From positions 6,945-38,594 of the forward strand of contig DEIL01000167.1 of assembly GCA_002352445.1 (NCBI GenBank): 31,650 nt of DNA, in the 5' to 3' direction. The position numbers and the translations under genes were made by a program. Positions 22,924-31,461 of this stretch are shown in pieces. The notes under the pieces are model-generated. The model was not told the DNA's origin and did not search any database. It saw nothing but the letters and a program-made list of their open reading frames with translations. This DNA comes from Desulfobulbaceae bacterium UBA2775 (lineage in GTDB: Bacteria; Desulfobacterota; Desulfobulbia; Desulfobulbales; Desulfocapsaceae). The number at the start of each line of letters is the position of its first letter. The stretch's first letter is position 1.

Positions 22924-24228
22924 ATGAATACTCAAAGTCAAACACAACAACAGGCAGAGACACACTTACTGGAAGCTGCCAGGGAGTTCCAGAAATGCAT
23001 GCAGTGCGGGAAATGCCGAAGTGTGTGCCCCGTCTTCAAAGAGCTGGGTAATGAAATCTATGTTGCCCGGGGGAAAAATAAACTCGCAGAAAAGATTGTA
23101 TCAGGGGACCTGCAAATTACCCAACGGGTTAAAGATGCCGTTAATGAATGTTTGAACTGTAAAACATGTTCAGCAAACTGTCCGGCTGGTGTCAGCCCTG
23201 AACATGTGGTTCTCAGGCTTCGCTGGTATATCACCACCCAGGAAGGTCTCGGTTTTTTCAAGGCACTTATCTTCCGTCAGCTAATCTGGAGGAAATGGCC
23301 CATTACCCTTGCTGCAAAGATAGTTGGTATCACCCAGAGAGCCCTTTTCGGCATTGGACCCAGGAATCCCGTTCGACATCTCTTTCCCCTTTTCGGCTTT
23401 TCAAAACGGCGTTTTTTCCCGACAATGGCCCTGCGCAGTGGTCAGAGCCTCTATCCTGAAGTGATCCCACCCAAAAAAAATCCTTTGAAAAAACGAATCG
23501 GTTACTTTACCGGATGTGCAGGAAATCTCATCTACCCCAATGTTGTTAAATCGGTGGTGGACATTCTTGCAGGCTATGGATATGAGGTTGTCATTCCAAA
23601 AAAACAGAAGTGTAACGGCACTCCGGTACTGGCCAATGGTGATTATGAAGGTGCCAAAAAGCTTATGGAGCACAATTTTAATCTTTTCCGACAATACAAT
23701 CTCGATGCTATTGTGGTCGCCTGCTCATCATGCGGCATGGCATTAAAAAAGGAGATCAAACTCTTTATTGAGGACAGCAGTGAGCTTGATGATTTTACCG
23801 GGAAGGTGTTTGATATTAATGAATTCATAGAGAAAAATATAGATATAAAAAATGAAGAGCTGGGTAATCTGCCGTACAAAGTTTCCTACCATGATCCCTG
23901 CCATCTGGGTCGCGGCCAGGGAATAATTCAGCAGCCCCGCAATTTGCTGAAAAAGATACCGGGAATCGATTTTAAAGAAATGAAAGATGCTGATGTCTGT
24001 TGCGGAAGCGCAGGAAGTTATTGTATTACTCATTACGACACTGCAATAAAAATCAATAACCATAAAGTAAAAAATATCCAGGATGCCGGTGTTGACTTTG
24101 TTGCCACGGCCTGCCCCACCTGTGTTATGCATATCCAGGACAACCTTTTGCAGCATGAATCACCCGAAAAAGCACGATATGTTGTGGAGATTCTGGCTGA
24201 TTCTCTAAGAGCGGCTGGCACCATATAG
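22924..24228 (+). CDS. glcF: Iron-sulfur subunit of lactate/glycolate dehydrogenase (GlcF/CCG type)
   Basis: This 434-residue protein has two N-terminal [4Fe-4S] motifs (C25, C28, C31, C35 and C76, C79, C82, C86) followed by two cysteine-rich CCG domains. The first holds YFTGCAGNLIYPN and ACSSCGMAL, the second HDPCHLGRG, DVCCGSAGSY and ACPTCVMH, as in GlcF, LldE and HdrB-like proteins. It takes electrons from the flavin subunit encoded 30 bp upstream and delivers them to quinone or another membrane carrier. A hydrophobic stretch around residues 108-140 has charged residues and is not a clear membrane segment. The ribosome binding site is poor, so translation may be coupled to glcD. Confidence 0.92.
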   Translation: MNTQSQTQQQAETHLLEAAREFQKCMQCGKCRSVCPVFKELGNEIYVARGKNKLAEKIVSGDLQITQRVKDAVNECLNCKTCSANCPAGVSPEHVVLRLRWYITTQEGLGFFKALIFRQLIWRKWPITLAAKIVGITQRALFGIGPRNPVRHLFPLFGFSKRRFFPTMALRSGQSLYPEVIPPKKNPLKKRIGYFTGCAGNLIYPNVVKSVVDILAGYGYEVVIPKKQKCNGTPVLANGDYEGAKKLMEHNFNLFRQYNLDAIVVACSSCGMALKKEIKLFIEDSSELDDFTGKVFDINEFIEKNIDIKNEELGNLPYKVSYHDPCHLGRGQGIIQQPRNLLKKIPGIDFKEMKDADVCCGSAGSYCITHYDTAIKINNHKVKNIQDAGVDFVATACPTCVMHIQDNLLQHESPEKARYVVEILADSLRAAGTI

Positions 24229-24247
24229 GATACCGCCGTAAAAAACT

Positions 24248-26014
24248 ATGGCCCCTCAAACTCTTCCTGCCGGCAAAGATGCACCCCTTGTAGAGACAAT
24301 TGCCAGGGCAACGGACCTGCTTGACAGGATCGGTTTTGCCGCTGAGCCTGCATCCTGGTTAAATCCTGCGCCAAATTGCTGGTCTGTTCATCTTCGGTCT
24401 AAAGAATGTGAACACCTTTATACGAATGGCAAAGGAACATCAAAACAGGCATCTCTTGCAAGTGCTTTAGGTGAATATCTGGAGCGACTCTCCACCAATT
24501 TTTTCTTTTCCGATTATTATTTAGGAAATGAGAACAGAAAAACCTCTTTTCTATTCTATCCCGGCGAAAAATGGTTTCCTGTAGAAACCGAAGATCGTAT
24601 TCCCCTCAATTCCCCAGAGGGGTTGAAACTCTTAAACAGTGACCTGCTCCAATTCTATGATCCTGACAATGAATTGCGATGCAGTCACTTATTTGACCTT
24701 AACAGCAATCCGTCAGACAGGGGAATCTGCAGTCTGCCTTTCACAGATATCAGTTCAGGGAAAATTATCTATTTCCCCGTCAGTATCCTCAATAATCTCT
24801 ATGTAAGTAATGGTATGGCTGCGGGAAACAGCAGGAGTGAATGCTACTCCCAGGCGCTTTCCGAAATAATTGAAAGATATGTTAAAAACCATGTCATTGC
24901 CAAAGGTATAGCCTTACCGGATATCCCCCCGGCTGTATTCAAAAGATACCCGAAAATCAATTCCATCCTCAGCGAACTTTCAAAGCATAATATGATGGTC
25001 ATGGTCAAGGACTGCTCTCTGGGTGGTAAATTTCCTGTTATCTGTGTACTTTTAGCTCACCCGGCAAGCGGCGGCGCATACGCTGCCTTTGGGGCAAGCT
25101 ACCGTTTTGAAACTGCAATCGAACGAACCCTGACTGAATTGCTGCAGGGCCGACAACTCGACCAGCTCGGTTCTTTTAGCCCTCCGGTTCATGAACTGCC
25201 AGTTGCAGCAGACAGCTTTAATCTGGAAAGCCACTTTATCAATTCAGATGGATTCCTCTCCTGGGATATGTTCAAGACCGAACCCGACTACCCTTTTACT
25301 CCATGGGATTTCTCAGGTACGACTCAAAAAGAATATTTGCTTTTGCGAACGCTCATCGAAAATTGCGGCTACCGGATATACACTGCCGATTACACCCATT
25401 GCGGTATGGCAGTCTGCAGGATTATTGTACCCGGAATGTCTGAAATTTATCCTGTTGATGACCTGATCTGGAATAACAAGAACAGCGGCTCAACAATCCG
25501 CAGACAACTGCTGCACCTTCCACTCCTGGACTCTGATGAGCTCAGCGGTGTTTTAGAAACCGTGGAGTCAATGAATCTTGGTGACCAGTCTCGTATCTCG
25601 GATATTATCGGCGTTCTTTTCGATCCGGATTCAGCATGGTATTCGCTTTCTGTCGGCGAACTCAGAGCATTACTCTATCTTGCCCTGCAGAGATATGAAG
25701 ATGCTTATGAGTGGTGCAACTGGTGCTGTGACCATGGCGGCCTTAAACAACCCCGTCAAACCCTTTTCAGGCTTCTGGCCACTCTCCTCGGTTTCATTTT
25801 ACAAAAGGGGGAAATATCAAGCTACTCCAAAGGGCTCAGACTCTATTATAAAGAGGAGATGATCCGTGAAGCTGAAAAAGTAATTGCAGCCGAAATCACA
25901 TTTCCCGGACTCACATTTGCAGATAACTGGCAGAAAATTTCAGCAAGCCATGGTAATCTTCTCAAGCTTTACAACCAGCTCGATGAAGTGAAAAAACAGC
26001 CAATAATGATATAG
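24248..26014 (+). CDS. ycaO: YcaO family protein, ribosomal protein S12 methylthiotransferase accessory type
   Basis: This 588-residue protein has the same length and architecture as E. coli YcaO (586). The YcaO ATP-binding domain spans about residues 30-390, with GKGTSKQASLASALGEYLERLS, NGMAAGNSRSECYSQALSEIIERY and FETAIERTLTELLQGR holding the Mg/ATP glutamates. A C-terminal helical, TPR-like domain follows (LRALLYLALQRYEDAYEWCNW). The Pro-rich C-terminus of azoline-forming YcaO enzymes is absent. In E. coli it assists RimO in methylthiolation of S12, though how is not settled. No precursor peptide or dehydrogenase gene of a RiPP cluster is adjacent. It begins 19 bp behind glcF without a visible Shine-Dalgarno sequence and ends 11 bp before a convergent gene. 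Confidence 0.88.
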   Translation: MAPQTLPAGKDAPLVETIARATDLLDRIGFAAEPASWLNPAPNCWSVHLRSKECEHLYTNGKGTSKQASLASALGEYLERLSTNFFFSDYYLGNENRKTSFLFYPGEKWFPVETEDRIPLNSPEGLKLLNSDLLQFYDPDNELRCSHLFDLNSNPSDRGICSLPFTDISSGKIIYFPVSILNNLYVSNGMAAGNSRSECYSQALSEIIERYVKNHVIAKGIALPDIPPAVFKRYPKINSILSELSKHNMMVMVKDCSLGGKFPVICVLLAHPASGGAYAAFGASYRFETAIERTLTELLQGRQLDQLGSFSPPVHELPVAADSFNLESHFINSDGFLSWDMFKTEPDYPFTPWDFSGTTQKEYLLLRTLIENCGYRIYTADYTHCGMAVCRIIVPGMSEIYPVDDLIWNNKNSGSTIRRQLLHLPLLDSDELSGVLETVESMNLGDQSRISDIIGVLFDPDSAWYSLSVGELRALLYLALQRYEDAYEWCNWCCDHGGLKQPRQTLFRLLATLLGFILQKGEISSYSKGLRLYYKEEMIREAEKVIAAEITFPGLTFADNWQKISASHGNLLKLYNQLDEVKKQPIMI

Positions 26015-26025
26015 CTGAGGAACTA

Positions 26026-27891
26026 TTACATGACCAGAACTTTGGGAATCCTGACCAGGCCATAACAGATAAACGAATATGCACTCAAGCCATACAGCAC
26101 AAAAACACCAAATGACAAAACGTTTCTGTCCACAGCCTTCCTCGCTATACCGTACAGGATTGCGACCATCGGCATAATAACAAAGAGATACCGCCCCTGG
26201 GCCTGCAGGTCCATCGTCCATGAACGATTCAAAGAGACTGCAGCAAGAATTGAGGATAACAGCAGCACAGTGACAGCCAGACTACTGTTGTCGATCCCCC
26301 CCCGTATGAAAATGGAAAGAAAAAGAAAGAGTGCAAGTAAGCCGACCGCCCACCTGACCAGATTATAATAAATGTCGGGACCAGTTATCGTAAAATATCC
26401 GTAGAGACCAAATCCACTCCTGAATGTATGCTCAAGCCAATTATAGTCTACCAGGATGGATTTAAGCGTTACTCCCCGTTTTTTCAAAAACAAAGTTCCA
26501 GGCCTTTCTTCGATAGTGCTGTCCGGTTTAAAACCATGCTTTGCATACATCTGTTTTGCCGACATCAACTTTGCCTGCCGGTCAAAGCCATTAACATAAT
26601 AATCGGCAGCGATCCTGCCTCCAAAAAGTGCCAGGCCGATAACAACGATAGAGGTAAGCCGAAATATAAGTTGTCTCCTCTTCCCGCCACTTGAGCTCCT
26701 GATTATTTTGACAAACATGACAACTGCGATAAAAGCGATCAGCGGATAATAATTTCTCTTCAAAAGAAACAAAGCGCCGAGAAGTGGTCCCAGATAAAGC
26801 ATCGAAAAAAGCACCCTTCCGGCTGATTCAGTCTCCAAAAAACGATTGAAAACACTCCTGCGGCAGACCAGTTCACAGCCAATGATGAAAGCGAGAAAAA
26901 GGGCAAAGGCATCTGAATTACAGTAACTGAATACGTACCACAATTGAGGAGAGAGAAGCAGAGGAAGTGCCACAAGCCGGGCACACCTGTGTTTTATGGT
27001 ATAGAGCATTATAAGACCAAAAAGGATCACATTAAAGCTTCTCTTCGCAAGATAATCTTTCAGCTCAAATGCTGAGACTGCCTGCTGAAATTTGCCGGCC
27101 AGCAGATAATAGAGTTCACGATTGTTGAGCCGGGAATGACCATAAACACTAAAGGTTCCCCGAATTGATTCATCTTCGATCAGTGGAGGCAGCCAGTTGT
27201 CCTGGTAGTAGTCAATGGCTGCAAGATGCACATACTCGTCAGGATGAACATTACGTTCACTCAGGACAGCCATGACAATGATCAGCGCCCATGCCCCGAA
27301 CAGCATCATCGGCACAAAACGAAAATTAACAATGAGCAGTGAGCACCCCCAGATTAAAAACCAGGCTGCCAGGAAGACAAGTGTAAGTTCAGTGATCCAT
27401 GCCGCCTTATCAATCGCAGCAGGATGTAACTCAGGGACAAGTTCGAAGCTGGGATCGTTAGCGGCTGAACGCAGCCAGAGACCTGACTCATCAATCCTGT
27501 ACTCCTCAATTTGCTGAAACGGTATAAGAGAATCCAGGCCGGGGGGTGCTGAGAGAATAATCGGTAAAAAGCCCTGCTGATGAATTTTAATCGATTTTAG
27601 AGTTGCTATTCCTGCATACTGGTGTGTATCAATTCGCAACCGTTCGACCTTGCTGAGATCCGTGAGAAAAAAACCATACTTTTCCCGGTCGGGATGAATA
27701 AAAGTTCCGACCATCCTGTTTTCAGAATAGTGCCCCCCCGGCTCCGCCCAGAAAATCCTGAAAAAGCTTTCCTGACTTACCTCAATCTCAATCTCTACAT
27801 GAGCCCGTTCACTCAAAAGAAAAATATACAGACAGCAGCTGAGGAGGCTCAGAATTAAAAACCAGCCATTTTTTTTTGATAGAATATCCAT
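26026..27891 (-). CDS. Multi-spanning membrane protein, GT-C/DUF2142-like
   Basis: This 621-residue protein has an N-terminal membrane anchor (about residues 9-27) and a periplasmic beta-rich domain (about 31-160). About ten further hydrophobic segments follow from residue 165 to the end. At 216-222 the motif HPDEYVH lies just after a membrane helix, in the place of the acidic catalytic motif of GT-C glycosyltransferases and DUF2142 proteins. That suggests transfer of a sugar from a lipid carrier on the outer face of the membrane, for example in cell-surface polysaccharide modification (inference). No polysaccharide genes are next to it, so it stands alone. It is convergent with ycaO. Confidence 0.75.
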   Translation of the reverse strand: MDILSKKNGWFLILSLLSCCLYIFLLSERAHVEIEIEVSQESFFRIFWAEPGGHYSENRMVGTFIHPDREKYGFFLTDLSKVERLRIDTHQYAGIATLKSIKIHQQGFLPIILSAPPGLDSLIPFQQIEEYRIDESGLWLRSAANDPSFELVPELHPAAIDKAAWITELTLVFLAAWFLIWGCSLLIVNFRFVPMMLFGAWALIIVMAVLSERNVHPDEYVHLAAIDYYQDNWLPPLIEDESIRGTFSVYGHSRLNNRELYYLLAGKFQQAVSAFELKDYLAKRSFNVILFGLIMLYTIKHRCARLVALPLLLSPQLWYVFSYCNSDAFALFLAFIIGCELVCRRSVFNRFLETESAGRVLFSMLYLGPLLGALFLLKRNYYPLIAFIAVVMFVKIIRSSSGGKRRQLIFRLTSIVVIGLALFGGRIAADYYVNGFDRQAKLMSAKQMYAKHGFKPDSTIEERPGTLFLKKRGVTLKSILVDYNWLEHTFRSGFGLYGYFTITGPDIYYNLVRWAVGLLALFLFLSIFIRGGIDNSSLAVTVLLLSSILAAVSLNRSWTMDLQAQGRYLFVIMPMVAILYGIARKAVDRNVLSFGVFVLYGLSAYSFICYGLVRIPKVLVM

Positions 27892-28207
27892 AGATATAAT
27901 GATCTTACCTTTATATGAATGTCATGTACTATTTGGAGGGAAAGGGATTCGGAGGGGTATCATCGTTGTGAAACTCATTCCATGGGTGTTAGTAATGAAA
28001 CCATCATCAACCGGGTGAAATAAAACCTAACTTATTTACGAGGCTGTTTCAATATATTTCAAATCACTACTATTCCCGGTTTCCCGGCAACAAAGCATCG
28101 AAGAGAAAATAGCTTTTCACTTCCTGTAGGATAGCGTATTCTTTGTTGTCCTGAACAGGATCCCCAACAGATCGAAAATTACAGAAAATCCTCTTACTGG
28201 GTGGTAG
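27892..28207. other. Intergenic region with dispersed repeat copy, upstream of lhgO
   Basis: This 316-bp region lies between divergent genes. It contains copy B of the dispersed leader repeat (listed separately) and a short palindrome TCCTGAACAGGA (28149-28160). It must hold promoters for both neighbours, but I see none that stands out. No gene is supported. Confidence 0.5.
27911..27972 (+). repeat. Dispersed leader repeat, copy B
   Basis: The copy begins TTATATGAATGTCATGTACT, continues GGAGGGAAAGGGATTCGGAGG, and can encode an 18-residue peptide (MNVMYYLEGKGFGGVSSL) ending in TGA. It is similar to copies at 21402 and 31587 on the same strand. It lies 236 bp upstream of lhgO. Confidence 0.68.
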
Positions 28208-29416
28208 ATGATGAAAAAATATGATTTTATCCTGATCGGTGGCGGGATCGTAGGAATATCTACAGCCTGGCAGCTCCAGATTCGATACCCGGATGCTGCA
28301 ATTTTATTGCTTGAAAAAGAACAGACCCTGGCTCAGCACCAGACAGGTCGAAACTCCGGTGTCATCCATGCAGGCGTCTATTATCAGCCGGGCAGCCTTA
28401 AGGCCGACTTCTGTAAACGTGGTGCCGCCGCGACTCTTTCTTTTTGCCGGGAACATGGACTGCCGGTGGAGCAATGCGGTAAAATTCTTGTTGCCACGGA
28501 TGAGGTTGAGTTGGAACGTATGGCAGATCTGGAAAACCGGTGCGTTCAAAATAGAATCGAAATCCATCGATTAACCGAGACAGAGCTCAGGGAAAAAGAA
28601 CCACAAATTACCGGAGCAGGAGCCCTCCTCGTACCTGCCACAGGAATCACAGATTACTCTAAAATTTGTTCCCTGATGGCGGAGATGTTTGTTGCCAAAG
28701 GCGGCCGGATACTCACCGGCAAAACTGTCACTGCTCTTCAGGAAGACAGTGATGCGGTACAGGTTCATGCGGGCGGTGAATTGTTCCAATCCCTCTATCT
28801 TGTTGCCTGCAGCGGTTTGGAAGCAGATCGAATAGCCATAATGATCGGCATCGACATTGATTTTCAAATCGTGCCTTTCCGTGGTGAGTATTATCAGCTT
28901 CCAGCCCGACATAATCGGATCGTCAATCATCTGATCTATCCGATCCCGGATCCTGAACTGCCGTTTCTGGGCGTACATCTGACCCGCATGATCGACGGCT
29001 CTGTGACCATCGGCCCTAATGCGGTGCTGGGATGGAAACGCGAAGGGTATGGCAGGATCAACCTTGACTTGAAGGACGCTCTTGAGATGCTAAGCTTTCC
29101 AGGGTTCTGGAAAGTCATCGGCTCCAATCTCATCTCCGGATTCGGTGAGATAAAAGATTCCTTTTATAAGCCGGGATATTTGAAACGTGTGCGCAAGTAC
29201 TGCCCCGAGCTTTCGCTGGCGGATCTTCTCCCGTATCCGGTCGGTATCCGGGCCCAGGCAGTGAAACGTGATGGCAGCCTGGTTCACGATTTTTTATTCG
29301 CTGAAAGTAAGCGCTCATTTCACGTCTGCAACGCGCCGTCTCCGGCGGCAACTTCGGCTATACCCATTGGCGAACACCTTTGTCAGAAAGTCGCGGAGAA
29401 TTTTCAGCTGGACTGA
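28208..29416 (+). CDS. lhgO: L-2-hydroxyglutarate oxidase/dehydrogenase (LhgO type)
   Basis: This 402-residue FAD-dependent oxidoreductase of the DAO family has the dinucleotide-binding DFILIGGGIVGISTAWQL at the N-terminus. The LhgO signature QTGRNSGVIHAGVYYQPGSLKA follows, and YSKICSLMAE comes later in the chain. LhgO oxidises L-2-hydroxyglutarate to 2-oxoglutarate and passes electrons to the quinone pool, as metabolite repair or as part of glutarate/lysine breakdown. No glutarate pathway genes are next to it, so a repair role is more likely (inference). Start at ATG 28208 or the adjacent ATG 28211. It ends 6 bp before the convergent hydrolase gene. Confidence 0.92.
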   Translation: MMKKYDFILIGGGIVGISTAWQLQIRYPDAAILLLEKEQTLAQHQTGRNSGVIHAGVYYQPGSLKADFCKRGAAATLSFCREHGLPVEQCGKILVATDEVELERMADLENRCVQNRIEIHRLTETELREKEPQITGAGALLVPATGITDYSKICSLMAEMFVAKGGRILTGKTVTALQEDSDAVQVHAGGELFQSLYLVACSGLEADRIAIMIGIDIDFQIVPFRGEYYQLPARHNRIVNHLIYPIPDPELPFLGVHLTRMIDGSVTIGPNAVLGWKREGYGRINLDLKDALEMLSFPGFWKVIGSNLISGFGEIKDSFYKPGYLKRVRKYCPELSLADLLPYPVGIRAQAVKRDGSLVHDFLFAESKRSFHVCNAPSPAATSAIPIGEHLCQKVAENFQLD

Positions 29417-29422
29417 GCCATG

Positions 29423-30211
29423 CTATTTCTCTGCCGATTGAGATTGATCCAGGAATACGCTCAGAGCCTTTTCATACTGCGGAGATGAACCAATGGTGTT
29501 ATGACCTGCACCTTTGATAACCTCCACCCCCGTCATTTCCTGCTTCAATGCCGAAACAAGGGAATCTGCCCTCTTGCGCGGAATAACTTCATCATATTCC
29601 GCTATGAGCACCAGGGTTGGTGTAACCAACCTCCCGGCCCGGCGTAGTGAATCAAATTTGTCTTTTAGCAGCAATGACACGGGAACCAGGAAATAATAGT
29701 TTCTGGCCAGGTTGACCATACTGTCAAAGGGTGTCACGAGCACCAGTCGGCTTACCTCTTTTATTGAAGCCAGATAGACCGCAACCCCGGTGCCCAGGCT
29801 CCTTCCTATCACTGAAATTTCCCGGTGTTTCGTCTTAACATAGTCATAGAGTGCACCAGCATCGGAAAAGAGTGCAGTTTCTGAAGCTTTACCCGTACTG
29901 CCGCCATAACCGCGATAATTATGGAGATATATGGAATATTGAGGAAAGAGACGTTTGAACTGGGGAATGTTCAGGGCAACATCTTCCGCGTTGCCTCCGA
30001 AATAAATGAAAGCCCGATCACTACTGCCGGGAATATGCCAGACCTTCAGGGATTGGTCCTGATGAGAAAGCATTATAACCTGCGCCTCACTGGAATTGAC
30101 GGAAGGCGTCGGGTAATAGAGCATTGAGCGCTGCCTGGTATAGAGAAGCGCGCACATGATCAGATAGGCTGAAAAAGATAAAAAAAGCATCCACAGGGTA
30201 ACTTTTATCAT
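29423..30211 (-). CDS. Membrane-anchored alpha/beta hydrolase
   Basis: This 262-residue protein has an N-terminal hydrophobic segment (about residues 4-24) that acts as a signal anchor. It is followed by an alpha/beta-hydrolase fold like the Bem46/ABHD13-17 group. The nucleophile elbow is GRSLGTG, the acid lies in AEYDEVIP, and the His in GAGHNTI, so the catalytic triad is complete. The oxyanion-region NYRGYGGSTG is typical of this group. The substrate is unknown; an esterase or thioesterase acting at the membrane is plausible. It lies 41 bp behind acetate kinase on the same strand and may share its transcript, with no clear ribosome binding site of its own. Confidence 0.85.
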   Translation of the reverse strand: MIKVTLWMLFLSFSAYLIMCALLYTRQRSMLYYPTPSVNSSEAQVIMLSHQDQSLKVWHIPGSSDRAFIYFGGNAEDVALNIPQFKRLFPQYSIYLHNYRGYGGSTGKASETALFSDAGALYDYVKTKHREISVIGRSLGTGVAVYLASIKEVSRLVLVTPFDSMVNLARNYYFLVPVSLLLKDKFDSLRRAGRLVTPTLVLIAEYDEVIPRKRADSLVSALKQEMTGVEVIKGAGHNTIGSSPQYEKALSVFLDQSQSAEK

Positions 30212-30252
30212 GACAATTAACCAGGCGAGAGAGGACAGGAAAGGATCAACAT

Positions 30253-31461
30253 TTATCCACCTAACACTGATTTCACTTCACGGGCAATGGCAAGCTCCTC
30301 GTTTGTCGGGATGCCCCACACCTGCACACGACTACCCGGACTACTGAGTAGCAAGGGTTCTTTCACTCTCTGATCATTCACATCAGAATCGAGCATAATA
30401 CCAAAGAGTTCAAGTCCTTCCAGAGTTTTAGCCCGAACAACCGGATCATTTTCACCAATACCGGCGGTAAAAACAATTGCATCAACCCGGCCCAGTACTG
30501 CCATAAATGCACCTACGTACTTGCGATTACGATAGGTCTGAACCTCAAGAGCCAGTCGGGCTCTGTCGTTGCCGCGGGAAATCTGTTCATGAATATCCCG
30601 CATATCATTCATTCCGCATAACCCTTTGAGGCCGGACTCCTTGTTCAACATGGTGTCAATTGCCTCGATATCCATTCCACAATTTCTGGCAAGAAAAGAA
30701 TGAATAGCAGGGTCAATATCACCGCTGCGAGTCCCCATTACCAGTCCCTCAAGGGGTGTAAACCCAAGAGTAGTATCAACACTCCTGCCGTTTTTTATAG
30801 CGGTCATTGAGCAACCGTTGCCCAGGTGAACAGTAATCAGATTCAGTTCTTCAAGAGGTTTACCCATCAATCGCGCACACTCAGCTGCCACATATTTATG
30901 TGAAGTGCCGTGAAACCCGTACCTGCGTATCCGCTGCTTTTCATAGAGCTCATAGGGCAGAGCATAGTGATATGCGTGAGGCGGAATGGATTGGTGAAAG
31001 GCCGTATCAAAAACCGCGATTTGTTCGACTCCGGGGAAAAGCTCCCGGGCCACCCGAATACCATCCAGATTGGGCGGATTGTGCAGAGGTGCTAGAGGAA
31101 TATTTTTTTCAATTGCCGCCAGAACATCGTCGGTGATAAGAGTTGGCTGATAAAAATCCTCCCCCCCATGTACTACGCGATGACCTACCCCGCTGATATC
31201 AGCTCTGTCTGAAATAATACCTGTGTCGGGATCAGTTAATATATCAACAGCCATATGCATGCCGCTTTGATGATCAGCGATAAACTCCTGACTCATTACC
31301 ATCTGTTTCTCATCAGTTCCCGGCTTCAGGGTACATTGAACGAATCCCTCTTTCTCTCCAATCCGCTCCACAAGGCCTGCAGCCAGAACAGATTCATCTG
31401 CCATATCAATAAGTTGGAACTTAATGGAAGAACTTCCTGAATTAATCACCAGTATTTTCAC
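30253..31461 (-). CDS. ackA: Acetate kinase
   Basis: This 402-residue protein carries all acetate kinase signatures: N-terminal VINSGSSSIKFQL, GHRVVHGGE, FDTAFHQSIP, the active-site RRYGFHGTSHKYV, the phosphate loop VHLGNGCS, and LGFTPLEGLVMGTRSGDIDP. It interconverts acetate plus ATP with acetyl phosphate plus ADP. With phosphotransacetylase (not in the window) it links acetate to the acetyl-CoA made or used by the CODH/ACS complex. The start is GTG at 31461 with GAGG 8 nt upstream. Confidence 0.97.
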   Translation of the reverse strand: MKILVINSGSSSIKFQLIDMADESVLAAGLVERIGEKEGFVQCTLKPGTDEKQMVMSQEFIADHQSGMHMAVDILTDPDTGIISDRADISGVGHRVVHGGEDFYQPTLITDDVLAAIEKNIPLAPLHNPPNLDGIRVARELFPGVEQIAVFDTAFHQSIPPHAYHYALPYELYEKQRIRRYGFHGTSHKYVAAECARLMGKPLEELNLITVHLGNGCSMTAIKNGRSVDTTLGFTPLEGLVMGTRSGDIDPAIHSFLARNCGMDIEAIDTMLNKESGLKGLCGMNDMRDIHEQISRGNDRARLALEVQTYRNRKYVGAFMAVLGRVDAIVFTAGIGENDPVVRAKTLEGLELFGIMLDSDVNDQRVKEPLLLSSPGSRVQVWGIPTNEELAIAREVKSVLGG

